55,985 nt of DNA from Paenalcaligenes sp035302345 (GCA_035302345.1 DATGSS010000087.1:1-55985); one strand, 5' to 3'. Counted from the stretch's first letter, positions 19,446-28,171 are shown. Notes: generated by a model from the letters alone, not told the origin. Made by a program: numbers and translations.

Positions 19446-20375
19446 TTACTCAGCACTCGCCGCCTGTTTCGGATCGTTAGACAACCCCCATACCCAGCCC
19501 GCTAAAACGCGAATTTGTTCGGGTGTCAGGATGTCTTTTTGCGCCGGCATTTTATTGTTACGCCCTTGCAATATACCCTCGACGATGCTGTCCTCAGAGC
19601 TGTCATACAACCAATTGTTATCGGTCAAGTTAGGCGCACCCAACTGCTGATTACCCTGGGCATCCGCACCGTGACAAGCCACACAGAACTGCTGATACAT
19701 GCGCTCACCGGCATTAACGCGCAGCGAGTCATGCGCCAAACCATTCAAAGAGCGCACATACTGAGCGATATCCGATGCGTCATTAGGTGTCATTAAATCT
19801 GCGTGTGCAGTCATGACCCCATTGCGGCCGTTAGTGATGGTCGTCAAAATGTCCTCGGGCTCGCCCCCCCATAACCAAGCATCATCGGCTAGATTGGGAA
19901 AGCTGGGGCTGCCTTTGGCATCCGAACCGTGACACTGAGCACAGTTATTCAAGAACAAACGCTGACCAACTGTCATGGCCTCGGAATCAGCGGCGATTTC
20001 CTCGATCTCCATATCTGCAAAACGTGCGTAAATGGGGTCAAGTCTCTCGTTGATTTCTCTTTGCTCTTCTTGTACCTGCTTGGCAGCGGTCCAGTCCAGA
20101 AAGCCCTTAAAGCTACCTAGGCCAGGATAGAGCAATAGATAACCAAACGCGAATACACACAGGCCTACATACATGATCGTAAACCAGCGTGGCGCCGAGT
20201 TATCCAGCTCGACGATGTTACCGTCCCAGACTTTATTGGCGATGGGCTTCTCTGGGTCCTCGCCTTTTGTCAGCTCGTTTCTTTGGCTAAATAGCAGCCA
20301 AAGGCAAAAGATAATACCTAAAATTGCTATTGAAGCGATCCAAATGGACCAACCCACACTAAAAAAATCACTCAT
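19446..20375 (-). CDS. ccoP: Cytochrome cbb3 oxidase subunit III (CcoP), di-heme
   Basis: 309 residues with two N-terminal helices (about 8-29 and 63-83) and a periplasmic part carrying two c-type heme sites, CAQCH near residue 148 and CVACH near residue 232. It passes electrons from soluble cytochromes to CcoO and CcoN. The start overlaps the ccoQ stop by 8 bases and has an AGGTAGGGG ribosome site, indicating translational coupling. Confidence 0.97.
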   Translation of the reverse strand: MSDFFSVGWSIWIASIAILGIIFCLWLLFSQRNELTKGEDPEKPIANKVWDGNIVELDNSAPRWFTIMYVGLCVFAFGYLLLYPGLGSFKGFLDWTAAKQVQEEQREINERLDPIYARFADMEIEEIAADSEAMTVGQRLFLNNCAQCHGSDAKGSPSFPNLADDAWLWGGEPEDILTTITNGRNGVMTAHADLMTPNDASDIAQYVRSLNGLAHDSLRVNAGERMYQQFCVACHGADAQGNQQLGAPNLTDNNWLYDSSEDSIVEGILQGRNNKMPAQKDILTPEQIRVLAGWVWGLSNDPKQAASAE

Positions 20376-20559
20376 TGGAATCCCCTACCTCTCTTTTTTG
20401 GTTTTGGTTTGCCTGGTCTTCCTCGTCAGGCAGGTCAAAAGGCAGACTAGCCGCCTCTTTGTTGGCCTTGGCACGGCCTCTCGACCATGCCCAGGCAACA
20501 ATACCAAAAAAGGTAATCATGCTTAAAATGGTGGCTAATGCATAAAGAAAAGACCACAT
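20368..20559 (-). CDS. ccoQ: Cytochrome cbb3 oxidase subunit CcoQ
   Basis: 63 residues, one membrane helix (about 4-27, MWSFLYALATILSMITFFGI) and a charged cytoplasmic tail. CcoQ stabilises the CcoNOP complex. The start ATG overlaps the ccoO stop as TAATG. The size and position between ccoO and ccoP identify it, as CcoQ sequences are poorly conserved. Confidence 0.9.
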   Translation of the reverse strand: MWSFLYALATILSMITFFGIVAWAWSRGRAKANKEAASLPFDLPDEEDQANQNQKREVGDSNE

Positions 20560-21215
20560 TAGCGTCTCCCTTCGGCGACTGCCTCCGCTGCTGCAGCCCA
20601 ACCACCAACACCTAGCCCTTGTAAGTAGGCAACCAAGGCGTCTTCTTCGGTCTTACCAACCAAGTCTTCAGGAGATTCCGCAATCTCCTCGTCAGTGTAG
20701 GGCACACCGAGCGTACGCATGACCTCCATGCGGCGTTGTACGTCCCAGTCCTCGACAGTGTTGTGCTGTAACCAGGGATAAGCTGGCATATTGGACTCGG
20801 GTACAACATCACGGGGGTTACGCAAGTGAATGCGGTGCCACTCGTCGGTATAGCGCTCGCCTACACGGGCCAAATCTGGACCGGTACGCTTGGAGCCCCA
20901 CAAGAAGGGGTGGTCATAAACAGACTCACCCGCTAACGAGTAGGGGCCGTAGCGCTGCACCTCGGATTCCAACATCCGAATCTGCTGCGAGTGACATCCC
21001 ACACACCCTTCGCGAATATAAACATCACGACCAACCAATTGGAGGGGGCTATATGGCTCTACCCCCTCGGTAGGTGTCGTTGTTGAGTACTGAAAGAACA
21101 ACGGTACGATCTGTACCAACCCAGCAAAAGAGATGACCAAAATACTTAAAATGATGAGCAAACCTACGTTTGTCTCAATGGTCGCGTGGGAAAAAAACTT
21201 TTTCTTTTTTGACAT
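20559..21215 (-). CDS. ccoO: Cytochrome cbb3 oxidase subunit II (CcoO), mono-heme
   Basis: About 218 residues. One N-terminal helix (about 20-40) anchors a periplasmic cytochrome c domain with heme motif CVGCHSQQIR near residue 72 and a downstream methionine ligand context (PESNMPAYPWL). Start ATG 21215 is chosen over one four codons earlier because GAGG lies six bases before it and it falls just after the ccoN stop. Confidence 0.97.
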   Translation of the reverse strand: MSKKKKFFSHATIETNVGLLIILSILVISFAGLVQIVPLFFQYSTTTPTEGVEPYSPLQLVGRDVYIREGCVGCHSQQIRMLESEVQRYGPYSLAGESVYDHPFLWGSKRTGPDLARVGERYTDEWHRIHLRNPRDVVPESNMPAYPWLQHNTVEDWDVQRRMEVMRTLGVPYTDEEIAESPEDLVGKTEEDALVAYLQGLGVGGWAAAAEAVAEGRR

Positions 21216-21223
21216 GCTATGCC

Positions 21224-22738
21224 TCATTCCGTAACCGCTGCGGGACCAACATTAGCAGGGTCCAGGGCATCGGGGTTCTGGAGCGGTACAACAGGGTTGA
21301 CCTTTTTCTGACCCACGATGGTGATAAAGGTGTTATATGCCATCAAGAGCATACCTATTACGAATAGCGCACCACCCAAGGCACGAATCGTATAGAAAGG
21401 ATAGGTTGCTTTTAGGCCCTCGATAAAGCTATAGGTAAGCATGCCATCAGGGCTCACTGCACGCCACATCAGCCCTTGCATTACGCCTGCAATCCACATG
21501 GCAGCGATATACAACACAACGCCCAATGTAGCTAGCCAGAAGTGCAGCTCGACGAGCTGGGGCTTGGCCATGCTACGACGCCCATACAAGCGAGGAATCA
21601 TGTAATACAAGGATCCAAAAGTGATCATCGCCAACCAACCCAATGCGCCAGAGTGTACGTGCCCTACTGTCCAATCAGTGTAGTGAGACAGCGCGTTCAC
21701 AGTACGAATGGCCATCATGGAGCCTTCGAAGGTCGACATCCCGTAGAAAGATAGCGCCACAACCAAGAATTTGAGAATTGGATCGGAACGCAATCTGTGC
21801 CATGCACCTGACAGTGTCATGATCCCATTGATCATCCCACCCCAAGAAGGTGCCAGAAGAATCAGCGAGAATGCCATCCCGAGGGATTGAGTCCAGTCAG
21901 GCAATGATGTGTAATGCAAGTGGTGAGGACCTGCCCACATATATGTAAAGGCCAGTGCCCAGAAGTGCACGATCGATAAGCGATAGGAATAAATAGGGCG
22001 TCCTGCCTGCTTGGGCACAAAGTAATACATCATCCCCAAGAAGCTGACCGTCAAGAAGAAACCTACCGCATTGTGACCGTACCACCACTGTACCATCGCA
22101 TCCTGTACGCCTGAGTACAGCGAATACGATTTCCACATCGAGACAGGAACCTCGAGGTTGTTAAAGATATACAGAACGGCAATGGTCAGGATGAAAGATC
22201 CATAAAACCAGTTGGCGACATAAATATGGCGCACGCGACGCTTTGCCAATGTGCCAAAAAACACAACGGCGTAGCCTACCCAAACCAGGGTAACCAAGAT
22301 ATCAAGTGGCCATTCGAGTTCAGCGTATTCTTTAGTCGATGTAAAGCCTAAGGGCAGAGTGATCAGTGCCCCAAGCATGGCTAGTTGCCAGCCCCAGAAG
22401 GTAAATCTGGCCAGCATCGGACTAAAAATACGCGTCTGACAGGTACGCTGTGCGACATAATAAGACGTCGCAAATAGCGCGCTACCGCCAAAAGCAAAAA
22501 TGACCAAGTTGGTATGTACTGGCCTGATCCGACCATACGTTAACCATGGGATTTCAAAATTGAGTTGCGGCCAAATTAGCTGCAACGCAATAAGTAACCC
22601 GACCCCCATGCCAACTACCCCCCAGAACACGGTCGCGATGGTAAACATTCGAACTACACCGTAATCGAATGTCTCGGCGCGAGCCTGAGCGGTGGGTTGA
22701 CTGGAAGTCCCTATGTGGACAGCGTCAGTAGTGCCCAT
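21224..22738 (-). CDS. ccoN: Cytochrome cbb3 oxidase catalytic subunit I (CcoN)
   Basis: Heme-copper oxidase catalytic subunit of C type, 504 residues with 12 or more membrane helices. Heme and CuB ligands are visible: RPVHTNLVIFAFG (low-spin heme), WWYGHNAVGF (CuB His with the cross-linked Tyr expected elsewhere), AGPHHLHYTSLPDW, and the TDWTVGHVHSGALGW heme-ligand pair. Start ATG 22738 follows AGAGGGG; an upstream in-frame ATG lacks a ribosome site. It reduces oxygen to water at low oxygen tension and pumps protons. It leads the ccoNOQPGH transcript, with its own upstream region of about 200 bases. Confidence 0.98.
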   Translation of the reverse strand: MGTTDAVHIGTSSQPTAQARAETFDYGVVRMFTIATVFWGVVGMGVGLLIALQLIWPQLNFEIPWLTYGRIRPVHTNLVIFAFGGSALFATSYYVAQRTCQTRIFSPMLARFTFWGWQLAMLGALITLPLGFTSTKEYAELEWPLDILVTLVWVGYAVVFFGTLAKRRVRHIYVANWFYGSFILTIAVLYIFNNLEVPVSMWKSYSLYSGVQDAMVQWWYGHNAVGFFLTVSFLGMMYYFVPKQAGRPIYSYRLSIVHFWALAFTYMWAGPHHLHYTSLPDWTQSLGMAFSLILLAPSWGGMINGIMTLSGAWHRLRSDPILKFLVVALSFYGMSTFEGSMMAIRTVNALSHYTDWTVGHVHSGALGWLAMITFGSLYYMIPRLYGRRSMAKPQLVELHFWLATLGVVLYIAAMWIAGVMQGLMWRAVSPDGMLTYSFIEGLKATYPFYTIRALGGALFVIGMLLMAYNTFITIVGQKKVNPVVPLQNPDALDPANVGPAAVTE

Positions 22739-22895
22739 TTGCTTCCCCTCTAACAAGTAATAAAAAACCCTTTACTTTAATAGAATACGCACGTGGCTTG
22801 GGCGCTTTGGAGATGATCCTGTAGCGCAAATGACCTGCTGATATTCTATTTCGTGCGTTATTATTAAATGACATTCTACCTTAGGTAAAAACCAA

Positions 22896-22909
22896 ATGAC
22901 AAAAATCAC
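22896..22909 (-). promoter_or_regulatory. Candidate FNR box upstream of ccoN
   Basis: ATGAC-AAAA-ATCAC matches 7 of the 10 defined bases of TTGAT-N4-ATCAA. It lies about 160 bases before the ccoN start, and a TAGAAT -10-like hexamer is at 22873-22878 on the reverse strand. The heptamer AAATGAC recurs at 22828, 22866 and 22894, and in inverted form at 22910. Direct control by the neighbouring fnr is the expectation for cbb3 genes. Confidence 0.45.
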
Positions 22910-22942
22910 GTCATTTCCCTAGGTGCTTTAAACATCAATATA

Positions 22943-23170
22943 TTAACGTTTCGTGACCTTTTCTTTTTTGGCCTCGTGAGTCTGGGCAGAATGCTCTGAT
23001 TTTTGTGCGTCTTGGCTGCTATCAGCGCTGTCGTCATCCTGCAAAATCGATTTTCCAGCCGCATCTAGGTCTTCGAATTGGCCCGAGAAAATCGCCCACC
23101 ACAGTACTACACCAATAAGCAGCACAAACAAGATGCTGATAGGCAGCAGTAGTAACAGCGATTCAAACAT
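22943..23170 (-). CDS. ccoS: cbb3 oxidase maturation protein CcoS
   Basis: 75 residues with one N-terminal helix (about 4-28) and the family pattern LWWAIFSGQFEDLD, typical of CcoS/FixS. It is followed by an acidic and lysine-rich tail. CcoS is needed for cofactor insertion into cbb3 oxidase. It starts 6 bases after the ccoI stop, so ccoI and ccoS share a transcript, while ccoN downstream appears to have its own promoter. Confidence 0.93.
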   Translation of the reverse strand: MFESLLLLLPISILFVLLIGVVLWWAIFSGQFEDLDAAGKSILQDDDSADSSQDAQKSEHSAQTHEAKKEKVTKR

Positions 23171-23176
23171 GACGAA

Positions 23177-24148
23177 TTAGACCAACGAGTGAGGCGCCGC
23201 AGCGTAGCTGGCGCGTACGCGTTGCCGATACACGCGCATAGAATTAATTCCAACCGCAATAGATGACACAAACATTGCAATCGCGGCCAACCATGGTTGC
23301 ACCAGACCAACGGCAGCAAGAGGTGTCATCAAAAAATGCCAGGCAATAGAGCCATGCAAATTTTGCAATGATATCTTACGAGTATTCTGGACCAAGTCTG
23401 TAATTTCAACCTCGCGCTGTGCGGGACAGGCACTGAGACCTGATTGAGCAGCAGCCACCGCAGTCGGTACAGCCATCGACAGCGCGCAGGGGCAGCTCAT
23501 GACAAAAAGAGCAACGACCACGGCAAGTGCGTGTTCTGGTCGATACATGAACCAGACAATGCCCAAACCTATCGCCAAACTCACCTGTATAACGATAAAC
23601 CAAAAAGCCAAGCGATTCGCGTTTTGGGTGATATGTGTCCGAAAAGCCTCTATCAGGGTGTATTGCTCGCCCTTGTCGGCAGAGCGATCGACTGATTGCT
23701 GTGCGCATAACTCTAGATAACGCGCGGACATCAAAAATGCCACAAACATAGTGACCGAGTCGAAATAGACCTCGCCCCGACCAGTCCATGTAGTATGCAC
23801 ACTAGGAATAAAAGCAATAAGAATGCCCACGGCAACGGGGATATCCATGCCGACACGGCCATAGCGGATGCTATTCCAGGCCCCTCTCCAAATGGGCAAT
23901 GCTGAATACAACATCACGGGCACGGTCAGCATAAAACCTGCCCAATTCATTAAATAGATAGCCTTATCCAGGGTTTCGAGTGTCTCGACGGACATTGACT
24001 CAGAGCGTAAGTACCCTGGAAAAGCAAACATCATGACCTGCATCATGGCAAGCCACGCAATTCCTAGCTGCGCCAGCATGCGTCGTCGCTCGCGTCGCTG
24101 TTCTGGAGCTAAATCAGCTGGAATTCTAAAGATAGAATACTTGCGCAT
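23177..24148 (-). CDS. ccoI: Membrane-only CcoI/FixI remnant: copper P-type ATPase lacking all cytosolic domains
   Basis: 323 residues; CcoI is normally about 750-830. All eight helices of a P1B ATPase can be aligned (about 28-46, 65-86, 101-121, 129-149, 180-201, 207-232, 266-284, 286-305). The copper motif CPC is at 219-221, and MxxSS of the last helix is kept (292-296), but the YN pair expected in helix 7 reads WH (270-271). The N-terminal metal-binding domain is gone. The helix 4-5 loop is about 30 residues, so the actuator domain with TGE is gone. The helix 6-7 loop is about 33 residues, so DKTGT and the nucleotide domain are gone. No stop or frameshift occurs. ATP-driven transport is impossible by this protein alone. 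Start 24148 is preferred over in-frame ATGs at 24187 and 24199. Confidence 0.85.
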   Translation of the reverse strand: MRKYSIFRIPADLAPEQRRERRRMLAQLGIAWLAMMQVMMFAFPGYLRSESMSVETLETLDKAIYLMNWAGFMLTVPVMLYSALPIWRGAWNSIRYGRVGMDIPVAVGILIAFIPSVHTTWTGRGEVYFDSVTMFVAFLMSARYLELCAQQSVDRSADKGEQYTLIEAFRTHITQNANRLAFWFIVIQVSLAIGLGIVWFMYRPEHALAVVVALFVMSCPCALSMAVPTAVAAAQSGLSACPAQREVEITDLVQNTRKISLQNLHGSIAWHFLMTPLAAVGLVQPWLAAIAMFVSSIAVGINSMRVYRQRVRASYAAAPHSLV

Positions 24149-24151
24149 AGT

Positions 24152-24185
24152 AAAAAAAGCCCTTAAACGTATATAGTTTAAGGGC
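24152..24185 (-). terminator. Terminator-like hairpin overlapping the ccoI ribosome site
   Basis: Perfect 10-base arms GCCCTTAAAC (24176-24185 read on the reverse strand) and GTTTAAGGGC (24159-24168), a 7-base loop, then seven T, then ACT and the ccoI ATG. It has all parts of an intrinsic terminator. The only Shine-Dalgarno-like run (AAGGG) sits in the 3' arm. It may end aceA transcripts 141 bases downstream of that gene, or act as an attenuator or translation block for ccoI. Confidence 0.75.
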
Positions 24186-24266
24186 ATAAGACAACACACT
24201 ACAAGTAAACCACTACTTTATTGCTTTTATTGGACTTTCAGACTCATCGCAGATAGGTTCATGGCT

Positions 24267-24298
24267 GGCGCAGTCAACTAATACACCATCACTGCGCC
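24267..24298. other. Inverted repeat in aceA 3' region
   Basis: Arms GGCGCAGT and ACTGCGCC with a 16-base loop, 30-60 bases after the aceA stop. No T-run follows, so it is more likely an mRNA 3' stabilising hairpin or chance than a terminator. Confidence 0.3.
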
Positions 24299-24326
24299 GG
24301 ACAGCCTAATGAAGCCTAAGCAAGCA

Positions 24327-25634
24327 TTATAATTCGGAAGTAGCAAACTGCTGCTCTTCGGTCGAACCAGTCAAGGCGGTGGTCGATGACTCGCCGCGCT
24401 CGATCACCTGAGTAACGGCATCAAAATAACCTGTACCTACCTCGCGCTGGTGACGTACCGCGGTAAAGCCACGCTCGGCAGCAGCGAACTCTCTTTGTTG
24501 CAGGTCAACAAAAGCGCTCATGTGATCACGTGCATAACCATAGGCCAAATCAAACATGCCATAGTTCAGTGAGTGAAAGCCTGCCAAGGTGATGAACTGG
24601 AACTTGTACCCCATGGCACCCAACTCACGCTGGAAGCGACGAATGGTGTCATCATCGAGGTTTTTCTTCCAGTTAAAGGAAGGCGAGCAGTTATAAGCTA
24701 ACAATTTGCCGGGGAACTGCTTGTGGATAGCCTCTGCAAACTGGCGCGCGTAATCCAAATCAGGTGTTGATGTCTCACACCAAATCAAATCCGCATAAGG
24801 TGCATAGGCTAAACCACGGGAAATGGCTTGTTCGATACCTGCACGAGTGCGATAAAAACCTTCTACCGTGCGTTCACCAGTAATAAAGGGACGATCGTTT
24901 TCATCAATATCGCTAGTGACCAGGTCGGCAGCATCAGCGTCCGTACGCGCCATCAGAACAGTGGGCACATTGAGTACGTCAGCAGCCAAACGTGCTGCGC
25001 TAAGCTTTGAGATGGCCTCGCGGGTAGGTACTAAAACCTTGCCACCCAAGTGACCGCACTTTTTCACGGAAGCTAACTGGTCCTCAAAGTGAACACCTGA
25101 GCAACCGGCGCGAATCATACCCTTCATCAACTCGAATGCGTTTAAAACGCCCCCGAAACCAGCCTCGGCATCAGCGACAATAGGAGCAAAGTAATCAACA
25201 TACCCCTCATCACCTGGATTAACACCTTCGGACCATTGGATTTGATCACAACGACGCAAAGCATTGTTGATGCGCTCAGCGACTTTGGGTACGGAGTTAA
25301 TAGGATACAAAGACTGGTCTGGGTACATTTCACCAGCAATGTTGGCATCACCGGCTACCTGCCAACCCGAGAGGTAAATAGCTTTAAGACCAGCTTTTAC
25401 CTGTTGCATGGCCTGGTTACCAGTCAGAGCACCCAAAGAATTAATAAAAGGCTCTTCGTTGATGTAACTCCATAGTTTTTCTGCCCCACGGCGAGCCAAA
25501 GTGTGCTCTTCAACCATAGAGCCCTGTAAGTTGACTACATCTTCTGCGCTGTAATCGCGCTTAATGCCTTGCCATCTGGGATTTTCAGCCCACTCTTTTT
25601 GTAGATTGCGAATTGCAGTTTCTCGCTGGCTCAT
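24327..25634 (-). CDS. aceA: Isocitrate lyase
   Basis: Splits isocitrate into glyoxylate and succinate in the glyoxylate shunt. 435 residues (E. coli 434). The catalytic motif KKCGHLGGKVLVPT is near residue 192, with nearby ARTDADAADL and the substrate-loop SPSFNWKK near residue 318. The start has AGGAG upstream. Malate synthase is not next to it, so the shunt genes are split. A palindrome at 25731-25747 in the upstream gap could be an operator. Confidence 0.97.
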   Translation of the reverse strand: MSQRETAIRNLQKEWAENPRWQGIKRDYSAEDVVNLQGSMVEEHTLARRGAEKLWSYINEEPFINSLGALTGNQAMQQVKAGLKAIYLSGWQVAGDANIAGEMYPDQSLYPINSVPKVAERINNALRRCDQIQWSEGVNPGDEGYVDYFAPIVADAEAGFGGVLNAFELMKGMIRAGCSGVHFEDQLASVKKCGHLGGKVLVPTREAISKLSAARLAADVLNVPTVLMARTDADAADLVTSDIDENDRPFITGERTVEGFYRTRAGIEQAISRGLAYAPYADLIWCETSTPDLDYARQFAEAIHKQFPGKLLAYNCSPSFNWKKNLDDDTIRRFQRELGAMGYKFQFITLAGFHSLNYGMFDLAYGYARDHMSAFVDLQQREFAAAERGFTAVRHQREVGTGYFDAVTQVIERGESSTTALTGSTEEQQFATSEL

Positions 25635-25730
25635 AATGAACTCCTAGAACAATGAATAAATGAAAAAAGAATTTCTGTGCTGTCTCCAGCTTTAAATCCA
25701 TTGTACGGAATTGCTGCTCAACAAGACACA

Positions 25731-25747
25731 CTTATATCTTATATAAG
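25731..25747. promoter_or_regulatory. Palindrome between aceA and queF
   Basis: CTTATAT-CTT-ATATAAG: 7-base arms around three bases, in the 290-base gap between divergent aceA and queF. It sits about 97 bases before aceA, where a repressor or promoter could lie. No regulator can be named. The rest of the gap is AT-rich, with no gene and no recognisable preQ1 riboswitch before queF. Confidence 0.3.
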
Positions 25748-25924
25748 ACATTCCTTTATAACCATATAAATCAATGGCTTATTACTGCCATTTCATAATA
25801 CGACAAGAAAAACCTCTTTATGAAATGATATTTTCGGCACTGCAACATGAGATTTCCACATGGTAGAATAGGCTTTCCAAAGTATGAAAAACCGATAGTT
25901 TTTTATCTCAGAAATAGGTCTACT

Positions 25925-26746
25925 ATGAGCACAGAATCATTGAACCAATCTCCACTTGGGAAATCTGTTGCATACGACACACAGTACAATCCAAATTTAC
26001 TTTTTGCCCTGCCCCGTGCCGACCAACGGGATCAACTAAAACTACCTGCGCAATGGTATGGCCAAGATGTCTGGCATGCGTATGAACTTTCTTGGTTAGG
26101 GGCTAATGGGTGCCCGCAGGTTGCACTAGCGCGCTTTACCCTGCCCCATGACAGCCCTTGCTTGATTGAGTCCAAATCACTCAAGCTTTATCTCAATTCA
26201 TTCAATGAAACACAATTTGGCAGCTGGCAAGAGGTACGCCAAGCCCTCTCTAAAGATCTCAGCGCAACGGCGCAAAGCTCAGTAGATATAGAACTATTTG
26301 CTATAGATGCGGCGCCCGATTTGCAGCCCACAGCATTGCAAGGCACGCTGATTGATGATGCTCCTTTTAAACAGCGCTTGCACGGCCCGCTACCCGAACA
26401 TCTGCGTTGCACAGATGAAATAGTCACCGATGAGACTTTGGTGTCCCATCTTTTAAAATCAAATTGCTTAATTACCCAGCAGCCGGATTGGGGCAGTCTA
26501 CTCGTACGTTATAGTGGGCCCAAAATAGATAAGGGCAGGCTGCTGGAATATATTGTGTCTTATCGTAGTCACAATGAATTTCACGAACATTGTGTAGAGC
26601 GTATTTTTTGCGATGTGCTCACACAGTGCAAACCAGACAAGTTGCACGTACAGGCCCTATACACACGCCGTGGGGGCTTGGATATTAACCCTTGGCGCAG
26701 CACAGAAAACCGACCCCCTGTTCCGATACGCACAACCAGACAATAA
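25925..26746 (+). CDS. queF: NADPH-dependent 7-cyano-7-deazaguanine reductase QueF
   Basis: Reduces preQ0 to preQ1 in queuosine synthesis. 273 residues, the long two-domain YqcD-type form (E. coli 282). Seen: ESKSLKLYLNSFNETQF near residue 78, the catalytic cysteine in KSNCLITQQPDWG near residue 180, HEHCVERIF near residue 220, and the C-terminal RRGGLDINPWRS. Start ATG 25925 is chosen because the upstream 26 codons have no family similarity and the resulting N-terminus fits the family length. Confidence 0.93.
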   Translation: MSTESLNQSPLGKSVAYDTQYNPNLLFALPRADQRDQLKLPAQWYGQDVWHAYELSWLGANGCPQVALARFTLPHDSPCLIESKSLKLYLNSFNETQFGSWQEVRQALSKDLSATAQSSVDIELFAIDAAPDLQPTALQGTLIDDAPFKQRLHGPLPEHLRCTDEIVTDETLVSHLLKSNCLITQQPDWGSLLVRYSGPKIDKGRLLEYIVSYRSHNEFHEHCVERIFCDVLTQCKPDKLHVQALYTRRGGLDINPWRSTENRPPVPIRTTRQ

Positions 26747-26878
26747 ACTAAACGTGCGCCCACGCCATAGGGTACATCGGGGACACCGAGTACTACAGGT
26801 GCAGTATGTGCCGCAGAGCAATGCATACAAAATACAGGGGGCAAACCAAAATGCCCCATAAATATCATCCCGCTTTAA

Positions 26879-28171
26879 TTAGGCGTATTCGGGCTGTACC
26901 CGACGCTGCTGCTGTTGCGCGGCGTGCGCTACGTAGACAGCCAGCAACGCAGACACAACAAACGCCAACGCAGCACCATACCAAGGCCCGCGTTCGATCT
27001 GGGCATCGACTAAATAACCAAAGACTGCTGGCCCCATAGAAGCGCCAACATCCATGCCAGAATAAACCAAGCCATAAATAGTGCCTGTTGCGCCTTTAGG
27101 GGCAACGCGACGAATCAACATATCACGCGAAGGTGCAGCCACCCCCGAACAAAAGCCTGCTAACGCCACCAGCCCCATAGCAGCCCAGCCGGGAACTATA
27201 GAGAAAGCTAATAATAATAAAGTTAAGCCAGCAAACACCAGAGAAACAAAAACAATACGTTCTGAGCGTGCACTGGCGCCGGCTAAAAAACCACCAGCAA
27301 TCATCCCTACGGCAGCAGTCACCATATAGGCTGACAAACTAAAGCTAGAAAGCATTTCTGACAGTCGGTAGACCGTCGACATCAATGGAATGGTGTAGTT
27401 TTGTACTGCAGATAAAGCGACTGATGAAAATGCAAAAAACAGGAAAGCCCCCCACAGCGCGGGCTTTTTAACAATGGCAGTGACTGTTTGCCAAACAGTG
27501 TGCTCGGACAAATCATCCACGGTCTCTTCTTTTGCTGCTTTGCGCTGTTCAGCCTCGAGGTTTTTTTGCAAGGCAGGCTGAGCCCCACTGAGCAAGCGTC
27601 GGCCTAATAAAGCCAGGCAGTAGATCACCAATACGAGCATCCCGGCCCCAAAAGCGGCCGCGCGCCACCCCCACCACATCGCTAGTGTAGTGATAAAAAT
27701 GGGGGCGAGCGCCCACCCCAAGTTGCCTGTCAGGCCATGTACGCTAAACGCATGGCCAAGCCGCGCGGGGCTAACGCGTTGATTAATAATTGAGTAATCC
27801 ACAGGGTGATAAACAGAATTACCTGCGCCCCCAATAACAGCGGCTGCCAGCAGCATCCAATAGTTTTGAGAAACAGAAATCAAAACGCCCGCCACCACAA
27901 AGGATAATAAGCCAAAATGCAGCACAGGCATGGGCCCAATGCGATCAACAATAAATCCCGACGATGCCTGCCCAATCCCCGAAACAAAGAAAAACGCGGT
28001 CACCAAGACACCCAGCTGAAAATAATCAAAGCCAAAAGCCTGGTGCAAATATAAGAACAGGGTAGGAAAGACCAACTGGAAAAAATGCGAGCTGCCATGG
28101 ATGGCACCGATCAAGGCGATTAAGAGCCAATCATTGCGTCGCAACAGTTGTTCAGGATTTTCGGAATGCAT
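26879..28171 (-). CDS. Major facilitator superfamily transporter, Fsr-like
   Basis: 430 residues with 12 predicted membrane helices. The stretch GGAGNSVYHPVDYSIINQRV near residue 110 and GHAFSVHGLTGNLGWALAP resemble the fosmidomycin-resistance (Fsr) type branch of MFS. The central loop near residues 195-230 is charged (AEQRKAAKEE). It starts 2 bases after the pgsA stop and so belongs to the acpS-nagZ-uvrC-pgsA transcript. The substrate is unknown. Efflux of a small organic compound is a family-level guess only. Confidence 0.8.
   Translation of the reverse strand: MHSENPEQLLRRNDWLLIALIGAIHGSSHFFQLVFPTLFLYLHQAFGFDYFQLGVLVTAFFFVSGIGQASSGFIVDRIGPMPVLHFGLLSFVVAGVLISVSQNYWMLLAAAVIGGAGNSVYHPVDYSIINQRVSPARLGHAFSVHGLTGNLGWALAPIFITTLAMWWGWRAAAFGAGMLVLVIYCLALLGRRLLSGAQPALQKNLEAEQRKAAKEETVDDLSEHTVWQTVTAIVKKPALWGAFLFFAFSSVALSAVQNYTIPLMSTVYRLSEMLSSFSLSAYMVTAAVGMIAGGFLAGASARSERIVFVSLVFAGLTLLLLAFSIVPGWAAMGLVALAGFCSGVAAPSRDMLIRRVAPKGATGTIYGLVYSGMDVGASMGPAVFGYLVDAQIERGPWYGAALAFVVSALLAVYVAHAAQQQQRRVQPEYA

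Noticed and set aside
23177..24148. Reading ccoI as a plain pseudogene or assembly error
   Set aside because: The frame is intact, the deletions fall at domain edges in three places, CPC and MxxSS remain, and the gene is directly followed by a normal ccoS. It is kept as a gene, though resequencing would settle it.
25748..25924. preQ1 riboswitch before queF
   Set aside because: No recognisable preQ1 aptamer core or terminator/ribosome-site pseudoknot could be traced.
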